A DNA stretch of 64,000 nt from a bacterium (GTDB lineage Bacteria; Bacillota; Bacilli; Lactobacillales; Streptococcaceae): positions 11,239 through 75,238 of the forward strand of contig CAJNCV010000011.1 in NCBI GenBank assembly GCA_905221385.1, in the 5' to 3' direction. The notes beneath the pieces are model-generated. The model saw only the letters and a list, made by a program, of their open reading frames with translations, had not been told where the DNA came from and searched no databases. Of the stretch, positions 18,808 through 31,270 are shown in pieces. How positions within the stretch are numbered: position 1 is the stretch's first letter; every line of letters begins with the position of its first letter. The position numbers were made by a program, and so were the translations under genes.

Positions 18808-20784
18808 TTAATCTTTAATATGACTTGATAGTTGTTTTTGGTATTCTTCGTTTGATTTTGCTTTTTCTTCAGCAAATTTCTTGCGGAATTCTTCCATTTC
18901 TTTACTTGTCACAATCTTATCTTGAATCTTCAGATATTTATAACTGTTTTCGCCTGTTTTATCGCCGACCCAACCATCTGCTCCTGTTCCTGGAACTTTC
19001 TTTGTAACAAGCATTTGGGCACCGTCAGAGTTAACAGGGATGATCAAAGCACTATCCGTCAACCATGCTTGAGCTTTAGCATATTTTGAATAGCGTTTTT
19101 CGAGATCTGTTTTCTCACTGTTTGCATCATCAAGTAATTCTTTGTATTTATCCAATCCTACTGCCTTAATGGCTGAACTATCTGATCCTGGTGCAATACC
19201 AAGTGCTCCAAGAAGAGTTGGTCCAGATGTTGGATCAAATGCATCAAGATAGGTTGATGGATCTGCATAGTCTGGGCTCCATCCACTGTTTGGATTGATA
19301 TCCCAGTCGATATTGTCTTTTGAAGTTGCAAGAACGGTCATACTTCCCAATTCATCATCAGAAACTTGTTGGATATCAACCACTACATTTTCAACTCCAA
19401 GAGCTTCCTCTATTGATTGTTTATACGATTGAGCTTGACGTACAAAATCCGTTTGAGTAGAGGAAACTGGCAAGTCCAAATGAATAGGGAACTGAACACC
19501 GTCGGCTTGAAGAGTTTTCTTAGCCGCTTCAAGTTTGGTTTTAGCTTTATCTACATTATGAAGTGAATCTTGTGCATCATCTAAGCTAACATCGCTCCAA
19601 GCAGTATCCAACTTGTCAAGTTCTATTTTTGTTACTTGACCAAAAGATTGATCTCCAATTTGAACAAACGTTGGAGGTGTAAAGCTAGTACGTAATTTAC
19701 GAGGGGCAACTTCATCACCATATACTTGAGAGACAGCAGCCTTACGATCTACTCCAAAAGCCAAGGCTTGGCGGAAATCTTTGTTCAACAAAGCTTTCTT
19801 AGTAGATATCTTTTCTTCGTCCGTTGTTTTAGAAGTATGGTTATAGGCTACGCGGTCAATATTAGTTGAAATGTAGTAGCTACCTCCTCTTTGTTGACTA
19901 TACACAATATTGTCTTTGTATTTTTCTTTGAATCGCTCATAGTTTGCGGAATTCTTAAAGAGCGGAGCTGCTGGGTAGTGGCCTTCATCAAAACCACGAC
20001 CAAGAGAGTCTGCATCTTGACCATCAAAGAAAGTCAATTTTATATCATCAATGAAGACGTTTCCTTTATCCCAATAGTTTTGGTTTTTTGTCATCTCAAT
20101 TGAAGATTTCGATGTGAGACCTTTCAGAAGGTAAGGACCATTGTATAGAATACTTGTAACATCAGTAGGTTTACCAAAATCATCCCCTTTAGAGGCTAAA
20201 AAGTCTTCATTGATTGGTGCCAAAATGCCCATCGTTGTCTTGGAATTCCAGAAAGATTCAGGATTATTAAGCGTATAAACGAGTGTATAATCATCTGTCG
20301 CCTTAATTCCAACAGTAGAAAAATCATTTGTTTTCCCGTTAATATAATCATCCAACCCTTTGATTGAATCCTGTACGAGATAGAGGGCTTGTGATTTCTT
20401 AGCGACAGCATGTTTCAAACCTGTCACGAAATCCTGAGCCTTTACTTCACCATATTCTTCGCCTTCATTAGTGTACCACTTAATCCCTTTTCGGATTTTA
20501 TAAGTGTAAGTCAAACCATCTTTAGAAACACTCCAGTCCTCTGCTACAGACGGCACAAGATTTCCATATTGGTCATTCTCAAGCAAACCATCGATGACAT
20601 TCCCAGTCACCTGTTTGGTACTGGAATTTCCAGAAACTGTGTAGTCCAAAGTTGCGGGATCCGATGAGAAGACATAAGTATAAGTCACAGGTTGATTGGC
20701 ATTTTTACCACCAGACGAACAAGCTGCTAGTAGCGCTGATGACAACACTGCTACTGCAGCCGTTAGAAAAATACGTTTTTTCAT
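18808..20784 (-). CDS. Oligopeptide ABC transporter substrate-binding lipoprotein (AliA/AliB/AmiA type)
   Basis: 658 residues. Lipoprotein signal ending LSSALLAACSSGG (lipobox Cys22), then a family 5 extracellular solute-binding fold with the pneumococcal Ami/Ali pattern: DGLLENDQYGNLVPSVAEDW, GLTYTYKIRKGIKWYT, SFWNSKTTMGILAP and NKDFRQALAFGVDRKAA. It would deliver peptides to the Ami permease, as AliA and AliB do. No permease or ATPase gene is adjacent, which is usual for Ali proteins. Which paralogue it is (AliA, AliB, or a mitis-group AliC/D-like one) cannot be decided by eye. Confidence 0.9.
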   Translation of the reverse strand: MKKRIFLTAAVAVLSSALLAACSSGGKNANQPVTYTYVFSSDPATLDYTVSGNSSTKQVTGNVIDGLLENDQYGNLVPSVAEDWSVSKDGLTYTYKIRKGIKWYTNEGEEYGEVKAQDFVTGLKHAVAKKSQALYLVQDSIKGLDDYINGKTNDFSTVGIKATDDYTLVYTLNNPESFWNSKTTMGILAPINEDFLASKGDDFGKPTDVTSILYNGPYLLKGLTSKSSIEMTKNQNYWDKGNVFIDDIKLTFFDGQDADSLGRGFDEGHYPAAPLFKNSANYERFKEKYKDNIVYSQQRGGSYYISTNIDRVAYNHTSKTTDEEKISTKKALLNKDFRQALAFGVDRKAAVSQVYGDEVAPRKLRTSFTPPTFVQIGDQSFGQVTKIELDKLDTAWSDVSLDDAQDSLHNVDKAKTKLEAAKKTLQADGVQFPIHLDLPVSSTQTDFVRQAQSYKQSIEEALGVENVVVDIQQVSDDELGSMTVLATSKDNIDWDINPNSGWSPDYADPSTYLDAFDPTSGPTLLGALGIAPGSDSSAIKAVGLDKYKELLDDANSEKTDLEKRYSKYAKAQAWLTDSALIIPVNSDGAQMLVTKKVPGTGADGWVGDKTGENSYKYLKIQDKIVTSKEMEEFRKKFAEEKAKSNEEYQKQLSSHIKD

Positions 20785-20814
20785 AAAACACTCCTTTAAA
20801 TCAGATATATGATT

Positions 20815-20842
20815 ATTATATCACTTTGATTTTTGAAAGCAA
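20815..20842 (-). promoter_or_regulatory. Promoter of the oligopeptide-binding gene
   Basis: Minus strand TTGCTT, 16-base spacer, TATAAT, followed about 30 bases later by the ATG with Shine-Dalgarno AAAGGAG. Confidence 0.65.
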
Positions 20843-20923
20843 GGTAAAAACTAAATAAATCTCCCTAAGATGTTTTCTGTAATTTTCAAAAAATGATGAA
20901 AGTCAGTTAAGAATTTCATTTTG

Positions 20924-20932
20924 TGGTATAAT
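20924..20932 (+). promoter_or_regulatory. Extended -10 promoter for the lactonase gene
   Basis: TGGTATAAT 28 bases ahead of the ATG at 20961, with no strong -35. Confidence 0.5.
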
Positions 20933-20960
20933 AAGTTTATCATTATTAAGAGGTATGGAC

Positions 20961-21974
20961 ATGAAAGAAACTGTTTATTTTGGAACTTACACTCGTCGCT
21001 TATCTAAAGGGATTTACAAGGCAGATTTTAATACAGAAACAGGCCAGCTTGCAAATCTTGAACTCTTTGCTGCTGAACCAAGTCCGACCTACCTTGCCTT
21101 TGACCAACAGCAACACTTATACACTGTAGGGAGTCAGGATGGCTTAGGTGGAATCGCTGCATACAAAACCGATGGCACTTTGCTAAACCATGTTGTTGAG
21201 GAAGGTGCTCCTCATTGTTATGTGGCAGTGGATGAAAAGCGTGGTCTCATTTATGGGGCCAACTATCATAAAGGTCAAGTTCTGGTTTATAAACGTCAAA
21301 CGGATGGTAGCCTTATCCAAACGGATCTGGATCAGCATAGCGGACAAGGCCCTCATGAAAACCAAGCTTCCCCACATGTACACTTTACGGATCTAACACC
21401 TGACCAGTATCTCGTTACATGTGATCTAGGCACGGATGAAGTAACTACCTACGATGTTAGCCCAGAAGGAAAACTAAGTAAACTCTACACTTATAACAGC
21501 CAAGCTGGAGCAGGTGCTCGCCACATCGTTTTCCATCATCATTATAAGATTGCCTACCTCATCTGTGAACTCAACAGTACCATTGAAGTCTTGATTTACG
21601 ATGGTGTTGGTGAATTTGAACGCATGCAAGTCATTTCGACTTTGCCAGATGGATATGAGGGATTTAATGCTACTGCCGCCATTCGTCTTTCAAAAGATGG
21701 TAAATATCTCTATGCATCAAACCGAGGTCATGATTCCATTGCTGTATTTAGCATCCTAGCTGATGGTAGTCTGGAATTATTAGAAATTGTGCCCAGCCAT
21801 GGACAAAATCCGCGCGATTTCAATCTTACTCCTGACCAAGAATTTCTAATTGCAGTTCACCAAGATTCAGATAATGCAACCGTCTTTAAACGTAATCCCG
21901 AAACTGGTCGATTAGCTGAGCTTTCTAACGATTTCCAAGTTCCCGAAGCTGTTTGTATCACATTTAAACATTAA
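20961..21974 (+). CDS. Lactonase family beta-propeller protein (6-phosphogluconolactonase type)
   Basis: 337 residues from ATG 20961; the ATG six bases earlier is too close to the Shine-Dalgarno AAGAGG (20948-20953). A seven-bladed propeller of the YkgB/Pgl lactonase family: opening VYFGTYTRRLSKGIY, YLVTCDLGTDEVTTY, GARHIVFHHHYKIAYLICELNSTI, and YLYASNRGHDSIAVF. Expected reaction: hydrolysis of 6-phosphogluconolactone in the pentose phosphate pathway, although not all family members are proven to do this. A stand-alone gene, with a shared palindromic terminator facing the ATP synthase operon. Confidence 0.85.
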   Translation: MKETVYFGTYTRRLSKGIYKADFNTETGQLANLELFAAEPSPTYLAFDQQQHLYTVGSQDGLGGIAAYKTDGTLLNHVVEEGAPHCYVAVDEKRGLIYGANYHKGQVLVYKRQTDGSLIQTDLDQHSGQGPHENQASPHVHFTDLTPDQYLVTCDLGTDEVTTYDVSPEGKLSKLYTYNSQAGAGARHIVFHHHYKIAYLICELNSTIEVLIYDGVGEFERMQVISTLPDGYEGFNATAAIRLSKDGKYLYASNRGHDSIAVFSILADGSLELLEIVPSHGQNPRDFNLTPDQEFLIAVHQDSDNATVFKRNPETGRLAELSNDFQVPEAVCITFKH

Positions 21975-21976
21975 TG

Positions 21977-22020
21977 TAAAATAAAAATGAACTTGCTTAA
22001 GCAAGTTCATTTTTATTTTA
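21977..22020. terminator. Bidirectional terminator: perfect 44-bp palindrome
   Basis: Two perfectly complementary 22-base halves meet at CTT/AAG; both ends are A/T runs, so it can end transcription of the lactonase gene (plus) and of the atp operon (minus). Confidence 0.85.
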
Positions 22021-22437
22021 TAGTTTATTTCCGACATTGATACGGTTAATGGCACGTTGTAAAGCAACCTTAGCTCGCCGTTCTTGGTCAATCAAGTGTT
22101 TATCTTGTGCTTCTTCAATCTCACGTTCAGCACGAAGTTTAGCACGTTGGGCACGGCTGATATCGATATCACGAGCACGTTCTGCTGAGTCTGCTACAAT
22201 AGTAATGATGTCATTGGCAATCTCGATAATTCCTCCGTTCACTGCAATCCAGTTCACATGAGTATCGTCATCGATTCGTTTTACCTTTACTTCATCAACC
22301 GCTAAAACCGCAATCATATTTTCATGTCGTGGCAAGATCCCCATCTCACCATCCAGAGTTCGTACCGATACAAAGCTGGCATGGTGATCATAGACGAGGC
22401 CATCTGGTGTCACGATCTGGACAGTTAAATGAGCCAT
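22018..22437 (-). CDS. atpC: F1Fo ATP synthase subunit epsilon
   Basis: 139 residues from ATG 22437 (Shine-Dalgarno AAGAGG); the frame extends 13 codons upstream into atpD but that start is not supported. N-terminal beta sandwich ([33 protein letters not shown]) and C-terminal helical hairpin ([24 protein letters not shown]). Couples the central stalk to the c-ring and restrains ATP hydrolysis. Last gene of the operon; its start lies 10 bases inside the atpD stop region. Confidence 0.95.
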   Translation of the reverse strand: MAHLTVQIVTPDGLVYDHHASFVSVRTLDGEMGILPRHENMIAVLAVDEVKVKRIDDDTHVNWIAVNGGIIEIANDIITIVADSAERARDIDISRAQRAKLRAEREIEEAQDKHLIDQERRAKVALQRAINRINVGNKL

Positions 22438-22447
22438 AGAACACCTC

Positions 22448-23863
<1,416 letters not shown>

Positions 23864-23909
23864 CTATTCTATATAAGATACTGTCGGTTCCTAGTTTGCC
23901 TAGGTCCTA

Positions 23910-24013
23910 ATACTCTTCGAAAATCTCTTCAAACTACGTCAGCGTCGCCTTACCGTACTCAAGTACAGCCTGCGGCTAGCTTCCTAGTTTGCTCTTTGAT
24001 TTTCATTGAGTAT
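23910..24013. repeat. BOX element (boxA-boxC type) in the atpG-atpD gap
   Basis: The segment runs from ATACTCTTCGAAAATCTC to TTTTCATTGAGTAT, and contains ACGTCAGCGTCGCCTTACCG and GCCTGCGGCTAGCTTCCTAG, the well-known BOX blocks of S. pneumoniae and relatives. The usual boxB modules between them are reduced to almost nothing. The ends are inverted and fold into a stable stem when transcribed. Confidence 0.88.
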
Positions 24014-24044
24014 AAGTTCATTTTCATACGAGCTGGACTAAATC

Positions 24045-24923
24045 CTATTCTAAGGCACTAGCCCCCGCTACGATTTCTGTAATTTCTTGTGTAATCGCCG
24101 CCTGTCTGGCACGGTTATACTGGATTGTCAAATCATTGATGACCTTCTTGGCATTATCAGTCGCCGTTTGCATGGCTGTCATACCTGCAGCATTTTCAGC
24201 TGTCTTGGCATCGATGATAGCCCCGTATATCATACTTTCTGCAAACTGAGGTAACAACTGCTCTAGAATCTCATCACGGCTCGTTTCCAACTCAAAGGTC
24301 AAGCTATACTCTTCATCCGCTTCATTCGGATCCAAGTCAACAATCGGCAGCATTTGTTCTACACGCATTTGACTTGTGAGAGTATTGACATGATGGTTGT
24401 AACAAACATACAATTCATCAAAAAGTTCGTTTTGGTACATCTCAATCGTTTTTGAAATAATTTTACGAACTTCATCAAAACTAGGTTGATCTGCCAAGCC
24501 ACGTAGTTCATAGATTGGCTGAATACCACGAGCCTTAAAGAAATCAGCTCCCATACCACCGATACAGATTATCTCAAAATCTTTACCATCTGGATGGTAT
24601 TCTTCTTTCAACTCCATAACGGCTTTAAGGATGGAAGCATTATAACCTCCAACCAAGCCACGGTCTGAAGTGATAACGATATAGCCTGTTTTCTTAACTG
24701 GGCGACTGATGAGCATCGGATTAGTTGAACCACCAGATCCGTTACCATGCAGAATATCCGTCAAAAGCTTACGAACTTTCTGAGCGTAAACTTGGAAGTT
24801 GCGAGCCGCTTCTTCAGAGCGACCTAGTTTAGCAGCCGATACCATTTGCATGGCATTAGTGATTTGACTAGTATTTTTTGTTGAGGCGATTTTTGTTTTA
24901 ATATCATTTAGAGATACTGCCAT
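24045..24923 (-). CDS. atpG: F1Fo ATP synthase subunit gamma
   Basis: 292 residues, the rotor shaft of F1. The long N- and C-terminal helices form the coiled coil ([29 protein letters not shown] start and [21 protein letters not shown] end); the Rossmann-like middle has [13 protein letters not shown]. Lies 15 bases after atpA. Confidence 0.96.
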   Translation of the reverse strand: MAVSLNDIKTKIASTKNTSQITNAMQMVSAAKLGRSEEAARNFQVYAQKVRKLLTDILHGNGSGGSTNPMLISRPVKKTGYIVITSDRGLVGGYNASILKAVMELKEEYHPDGKDFEIICIGGMGADFFKARGIQPIYELRGLADQPSFDEVRKIISKTIEMYQNELFDELYVCYNHHVNTLTSQMRVEQMLPIVDLDPNEADEEYSLTFELETSRDEILEQLLPQFAESMIYGAIIDAKTAENAAGMTAMQTATDNAKKVINDLTIQYNRARQAAITQEITEIVAGASALE

Positions 24924-24938
24924 CTGACACCTCTATTC

Positions 24939-26994
<2,056 letters not shown>

Positions 26995-26995
<1 letters not shown>

Positions 26996-27489
26996 TAGGC
27001 TTCTCCTAGCTGATCGATATACTGATCAATGAGTTCCTTATGGGCATGACTGTCAAGGTTTTGTGAGATGATTTTCCCAGCGAGACTAATCGTCAAATCT
27101 GCCACCTCGCCCTTAACACTTTGTAAAGCCTCAGCTTTATTCTGAGCAATTTCTTGATTCGCCTTCTCTTTTAAGCGACCTGCTTCTAATTTAGCATCTG
27201 CCAGAATATCTGCTTTACTCTTCTCTGCAGTCTCTTTAGCGTTTTCAATGATTGTTTTGGCTTCGTTTCGACTACCTGCTAATTCATCTTCGCGCTTTTG
27301 AGCAAGAGTCTCTGCTTTTTGACGAGCTTGTTCAGCTCCATCAATATCAGCAGCAATTTTATTTGCCCTTTTTTCGAAGACACTTGTCAAGTTTGACCAC
27401 GCATATTTCTTAACTAAGACAATCAAAAGGATAAAAGAGCCAGCGATTAAAATAAAGTTACCAATTAATTCACCTACTGTTACGTGCAT
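26995..27489 (-). CDS. atpF: F1Fo ATP synthase subunit b
   Basis: 164 residues: one N-terminal membrane helix (about 9-27, [19 protein letters not shown]) and a long charged helix (about 40-140) that forms the peripheral stalk dimer. The position between atpB and atpH is conserved. Confidence 0.95.
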
Positions 27490-27502
27490 CTGTTACTCCT
27501 TT

Positions 27503-28216
27503 CTACTCTTCATCATTAATTTTATTTCCTAGATACATAGAAGACAAGACTGTGAATACATAAGCCTGAACACAGGAAATAAACACAGAAAACGCCGTCC
27601 AGACTAGATTGGTAACAAATGCGACTGGATACCAATAAAGAGCCTGATGAGAAAGTGTGATGAGCAGACTAGCCATCACTTCTCCGGCAAAGATATTTCC
27701 GAATACCCGCAAAGCAAGTGATAGGAAATTCGTGACTTCTTCAAGGAGATTCATCGGTGTCATAAAACCTGGGGTAACAAAGCCTTTCAGATACTTTTTA
27801 ACACCACGGCGACGAATTCCTTCTATATGGGTCATCAGGATAATTCCAAATGACAAGGCCAAGTCAAATTGAAGATTGGCAGTTGGCGATGTCCAAAGGT
27901 TTGTCCCATCTGTAGTTTGAAGTTTCGCCATCAAACCAAGATTGTTTGCGATCACCATAAAAAGAAATAAACATAAGTAAAAGAGTGAGTAATCCTTCAT
28001 GTACCGTGAGCCTACATTAGGTTCTGTAAATCCGACTACGAAGTCATAGAGATACTCCAGTACATTTTGCTTTCCTTTGGGTTTTACAGTCATATTACGA
28101 CTTGCCCAATAGATAAAGCCAAAAATAACGACTACAGACAGCAGGGTCAAGGCTGTCAAGGCCAAATCAAAGGTAACAGGACCAATATTGATGGTTGGAT
28201 TGATACTTTCTTCCAT
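27503..28216 (-). CDS. atpB: F1Fo ATP synthase subunit a
   Basis: 237 residues with several membrane helices; the proton-channel arginine lies in [18 protein letters not shown], and the last helices read [23 protein letters not shown]. Provides the half-channels for protons against the c-ring. Confidence 0.96.
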   Translation of the reverse strand: MEESINPTINIGPVTFDLALTALTLLSVVVIFGFIYWASRNMTVKPKGKQNVLEYLYDFVVGFTEPNVGSRYMKDYSLFYLCLFLFMVIANNLGLMAKLQTTDGTNLWTSPTANLQFDLALSFGIILMTHIEGIRRRGVKKYLKGFVTPGFMTPMNLLEEVTNFLSLALRVFGNIFAGEVMASLLITLSHQALYWYPVAFVTNLVWTAFSVFISCVQAYVFTVLSSMYLGNKINDEE

Positions 28217-28250
28217 CTAGAATCCTCCCTTTTCCATTTTATACTTCTCT

Positions 28251-28451
28251 TTATTTGATGATAAATGAAAATACGAGAGTTACAAAGAATGTTCCTTCAA
28301 TAAAGGCAATCCCCATGATCATTAAGCTACGCAATTGTGGAATGATATCTGGTTGGCGAGCTGCTGACTTGAACAAACCGTTCATCAACATACCTTCTGC
28401 AAGGGATACACCCATACAGGCAAGACAAAGACCGAAAAATGTTAAATTCAT
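28251..28451 (-). CDS. atpE: F1Fo ATP synthase subunit c
   Basis: 66 residues, a helical hairpin. The polar loop ARQPD (31-35) contacts gamma/epsilon and Glu52 in [10 protein letters not shown] carries the proton. Residues G20, M23 and A49, positions where substitutions give optochin resistance in pneumococcus, are in the susceptible form. First gene of the operon, with Shine-Dalgarno AAGGAG 8 bases ahead of the ATG. Confidence 0.96.
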   Translation of the reverse strand: MNLTFFGLCLACMGVSLAEGMLMNGLFKSAARQPDIIPQLRSLMIMGIAFIEGTFFVTLVFSFIIK

Positions 28452-28486
28452 GATGAATTCTCCTTTTATTTAAAATTTACTTACTT

Positions 28487-28515
28487 AGTTTAGTCCTAAA
28501 ATTTGTTTTTGTCAA
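28487..28515 (-). promoter_or_regulatory. Promoter of the atp operon
   Basis: Minus strand TTGACA, 17-base spacer, TAAACT, about 35 bases ahead of atpE. Confidence 0.7.
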
Positions 28516-28647
28516 CTTTTTACTTACGTTGGAAGCGTTTCAGATGATTTATTTCTATTTTTGCTATTTTTATACCACTGTATAGATAAGTTTCTCATTT
28601 TATGATGAAATGTGTCTCGACTTTTTCTATATTTTCCGAAATAAATT

Positions 28648-28673
28648 GAAAAATCCAAGTTTAGAACTTGGAT
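28648..28673 (-). terminator. Terminator after the CHY zinc-finger gene
   Basis: ATCCAAGTT (28653-28661) and AACTTGGAT (28665-28673), with a T-run on the minus strand. Confidence 0.75.
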
Positions 28674-28682
28674 AGATTCAGT

Positions 28683-28994
28683 TTATTTAAAATAGTAGGA
28701 GTAGTGTTGTTTACAACCTGGATTAAATGGAGCACTGCAGTAAGGACAAGTCATCTGTTTTTGGTATTCTTGAAAAGTCATTGTCCTCTTACAGACCCCA
28801 CATAAAATCGGTCGATCCTCAGAAAGCGCCAAGGGATAGGGCGAAAAAACATGCGTTTCTATAGCATTGTGGCACTGATAGCAAGCATAATATTTTTTAC
28901 ACTCATAGCACTGAAGAGAAACAATGTCCTTTTCGTTATGATAATGAATACATCTACTCTCATCATCAACTAACAAACCTTGTGCTTGATTCAT
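28683..28994 (-). CDS. CHY zinc finger protein
   Basis: 103 residues with many paired Cys/His ligands: RCIHYHNEKD, LQCYECKKYYACYQCHNAIETH, ILCGVCKRTM and MTCPYCSAPFNPGCKQHY. This is the CHY zinc-finger family, predicted to bind two or three zinc ions. Bacterial members have no agreed function. It is 14 bases downstream of the U32-family gene and likely co-transcribed with it. Confidence 0.8.
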   Translation of the reverse strand: MNQAQGLLVDDESRCIHYHNEKDIVSLQCYECKKYYACYQCHNAIETHVFSPYPLALSEDRPILCGVCKRTMTFQEYQKQMTCPYCSAPFNPGCKQHYSYYFK

Positions 28995-29008
28995 TCACTT
29001 TTCCTTCT

Positions 29009-30295
29009 CTAGGCACGAACTGTGACGCTGGTTCCATCTTCCTTATAGAGATTGATAAGACCTTCCTTGAGAGCGCGGACCATGTCCCCTGCTTGAACAG
29101 GTTGTGGAACCTTAATGGTTAAGAGTTCCATTGGATTTGGAGCACGGTCAATTTTATTTCCTTTAGAATCGTGAAGATTTTCGATATAGGTTTCAAAATG
29201 ACGGAAACCTGGCCCATAAAACTCAACTTGATCGCCTTCGTTGATGACATTTCGTTGACGAATGGTTGCTGTCTGGGTTGCTTCATCATAAGCTACCACT
29301 TCAGCAACAAACTTGTATTCAGGGATTTTACGACGTGCACCAAACAACTGTTCATTTTCTGTAGGTGTACTATAGTAGAAACCTGTTGCCAATTCACGTT
29401 GGGCAACCTTCCACATCTCATCTACCAGGTCCTGTTTGATAGCTTCAAATTTTTCTGGGCTTTCAAGGTAAGCATCCACAGCCGCCTTGTAACAGTTGGT
29501 TACTGTTGAAACATAGTGGATTGACTTCATACGACCTTCAATTTTTAGACTATCTACACCATTTTCAATCATATCTGGGATATGGTCAATCATAGACATG
29601 TCAACGGCAGACATTGAAAATTCTTCTGGAATTTCACCTTTAAGACTCTTACGTTCTTGACCAAATGGCATGTCGTAAAGATCGTATTTCCAACGGCAAG
29701 ACTGTGAACAACCACCACGGTTAGCATCACGCATACTCATGTGGTTTGATAGAGTACAGCGACCTGAGTAAGAAATACACATGGCTCCGTGGACAAAGGC
29801 TTCGATTTCAACGTCTGTACGTTTGCGAATCTCTGCCAATTCTTCCATTGAAACTTCACGTGCCAAAACCACACGAGTTAGACCAAGTTCTTTCCAGAAC
29901 TCAAGGGTTTCATAGTTCGTCGCACTGGCTTGAGTAGAGAGGTGAATTTCAAGACCTGGCGCTTCAGTTGCTGCAATCATGATCAAGGCCGGATCTGACA
30001 CGATAACTGCCGCAATCCCAATGTCACGCAACTTACGGAACCACTCACCAGCCCCAGCTTCGTTTCCTTCGTGCATAACCATGTTGGCAGCTACATAGAC
30101 CTTGGCACCATACTTGGCAGCGAACTGCACACCTTCTTCCATCTGTTCAAAAGTGAAGTTTCCTGCACGGCTACGAAGGCCATAAGCTTGTCCACCTATA
30201 AAAACAGCATCAGCTCCATACCGAACAGCTACTTTTAGCTTCTCTAAAGTCCCTGCAGGCGATAAAACCTCAGGACGTTTTAATGTTTTTGTCAT
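29009..30295 (-). CDS. U32 peptidase family protein, TrhP-like (tRNA U34 hydroxylation)
   Basis: 428 residues from ATG 30295 (AGGAG 5 bases upstream; six extra upstream codons lack support). Typical U32 N-terminus RPEVLSPAGTLEKLKVAVRYGADAVFIGG, the signature EAFVHGAMCISYSGRCTLSNH, and a Cys cluster (GGCSQSCRW) that may hold a metal or iron-sulfur centre. The C-terminal beta-domain follows. Closest in plan to B. subtilis YrrO/TrhP2 and E. coli TrhP, which make 5-hydroxyuridine in tRNA; actual protease activity is doubtful. A YrrN-type partner is not in the window. Confidence 0.85.
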   Translation of the reverse strand: MTKTLKRPEVLSPAGTLEKLKVAVRYGADAVFIGGQAYGLRSRAGNFTFEQMEEGVQFAAKYGAKVYVAANMVMHEGNEAGAGEWFRKLRDIGIAAVIVSDPALIMIAATEAPGLEIHLSTQASATNYETLEFWKELGLTRVVLAREVSMEELAEIRKRTDVEIEAFVHGAMCISYSGRCTLSNHMSMRDANRGGCSQSCRWKYDLYDMPFGQERKSLKGEIPEEFSMSAVDMSMIDHIPDMIENGVDSLKIEGRMKSIHYVSTVTNCYKAAVDAYLESPEKFEAIKQDLVDEMWKVAQRELATGFYYSTPTENEQLFGARRKIPEYKFVAEVVAYDEATQTATIRQRNVINEGDQVEFYGPGFRHFETYIENLHDSKGNKIDRAPNPMELLTIKVPQPVQAGDMVRALKEGLINLYKEDGTSVTVRA

Positions 30296-30409
30296 GTTTT
30301 CTCCTATTTGCAATATAAAAGTTTGACGTTTTTCCTTCTCATTTTATAGTAAATAAAGGATAAAATCAAGCCTAGACAGATTGTTTTGACAATTCTAATC
30401 TTTTAAAAA

Positions 30410-30437
30410 ACAAAAAACTAGCCTTTCTAAACTAGTT
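30410..30437 (-). terminator. Terminator after the GntR gene
   Basis: AACTAG (30416-30421) and CTAGTT (30432-30437) overlap the stop codon; a T-run follows on the minus strand. Confidence 0.6.
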
Positions 30438-31130
30438 ATTTTCAAGATAAAATTCAAAGCGTTCGCCCACGTATTGACTCTTTACATATTCGAAAGCTGT
30501 CCCATCTTCAAGATAAGAAACCTGAGTCAAAGCTAAAATGGCATGCCCCTTTTCAACTTCCAGATAGTGAGCAATTTTTTCCTTAGCTAATCTCGCATAA
30601 ATGGTCTGTTGGGATTTGCCAATCCGGTAGCCATGTTGCTGCAAGGTTTGGAAGAAATGACTGGTGATTTCTTCTTTTTTGAAATCCTTAATGAATTTCT
30701 CAGGAATAGATGCGACTTCATAGACTAGCGGAACTTGGTCAGCGTAACGCACCCGTTCCATGCGGATAATATTCTCTGTTGGAGTAATCCCCAGCTTTGC
30801 GACCTCTTGCTCATTTGGAATGGTTCTTCTGTAAGAAATGAGTTGGCTGGAAGGTACTTTCCCCTGAGATTTGACAATCTCCGTAAAACTGGTTGTCCCC
30901 CGCATTTTTTCTTGGACACGAGTGCTAGAGACAAAAGTCCCACTTCCTACACGACGCTCCAAAACTCCTTCCTCAACTAAGAGAGAGATAGCTTGGCGTA
31001 ATGTCATCCGGCTAACTTGAAACTGTTCAGCTAAATCTCGCTCACTTGGAAGCCTCTCACCAATTTTCCAATGATGCTCATCTATATCCTTTTTGATCTG
31101 ATCGTGGATTTTCATATAAGCTGGTAACAT
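30432..31130 (-). CDS. GntR/HutC-family transcriptional regulator
   Basis: 232 residues from ATG 31130. N-terminal winged helix (about 5-70, GERLPSERDLAEQFQVSRMTLRQAISLLVEEG) and C-terminal UTRA effector domain (about 90-225). HutC members respond to sugar phosphates or small metabolites; YvoA/NagR-like regulators of amino-sugar use share this plan. Divergent to guaA with a 140-base shared upstream region. Target and effector unknown. Confidence 0.88.
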   Translation of the reverse strand: MLPAYMKIHDQIKKDIDEHHWKIGERLPSERDLAEQFQVSRMTLRQAISLLVEEGVLERRVGSGTFVSSTRVQEKMRGTTSFTEIVKSQGKVPSSQLISYRRTIPNEQEVAKLGITPTENIIRMERVRYADQVPLVYEVASIPEKFIKDFKKEEITSHFFQTLQQHGYRIGKSQQTIYARLAKEKIAHYLEVEKGHAILALTQVSYLEDGTAFEYVKSQYVGERFEFYLENN

Positions 31131-31226
31131 GATTCTCACTTCTTTTCTTTATTTTCTCCATTGTACCGTATTTGCTAAGAAAAAGTCAAACTTTGCCTTG
31201 TTTAGTTGGTAATTCGCCCCTATTTG

Positions 31227-31235
31227 TGATAAAAT
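31227..31235 (+). promoter_or_regulatory. Extended -10 promoter of guaA
   Basis: TGATAAAAT, about 35 bases ahead of the guaA ATG; no strong -35. Confidence 0.45.
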
Positions 31236-31270
31236 ATTAAAAAAGATATTTCTTTTGAGAAAGGAAAAAG

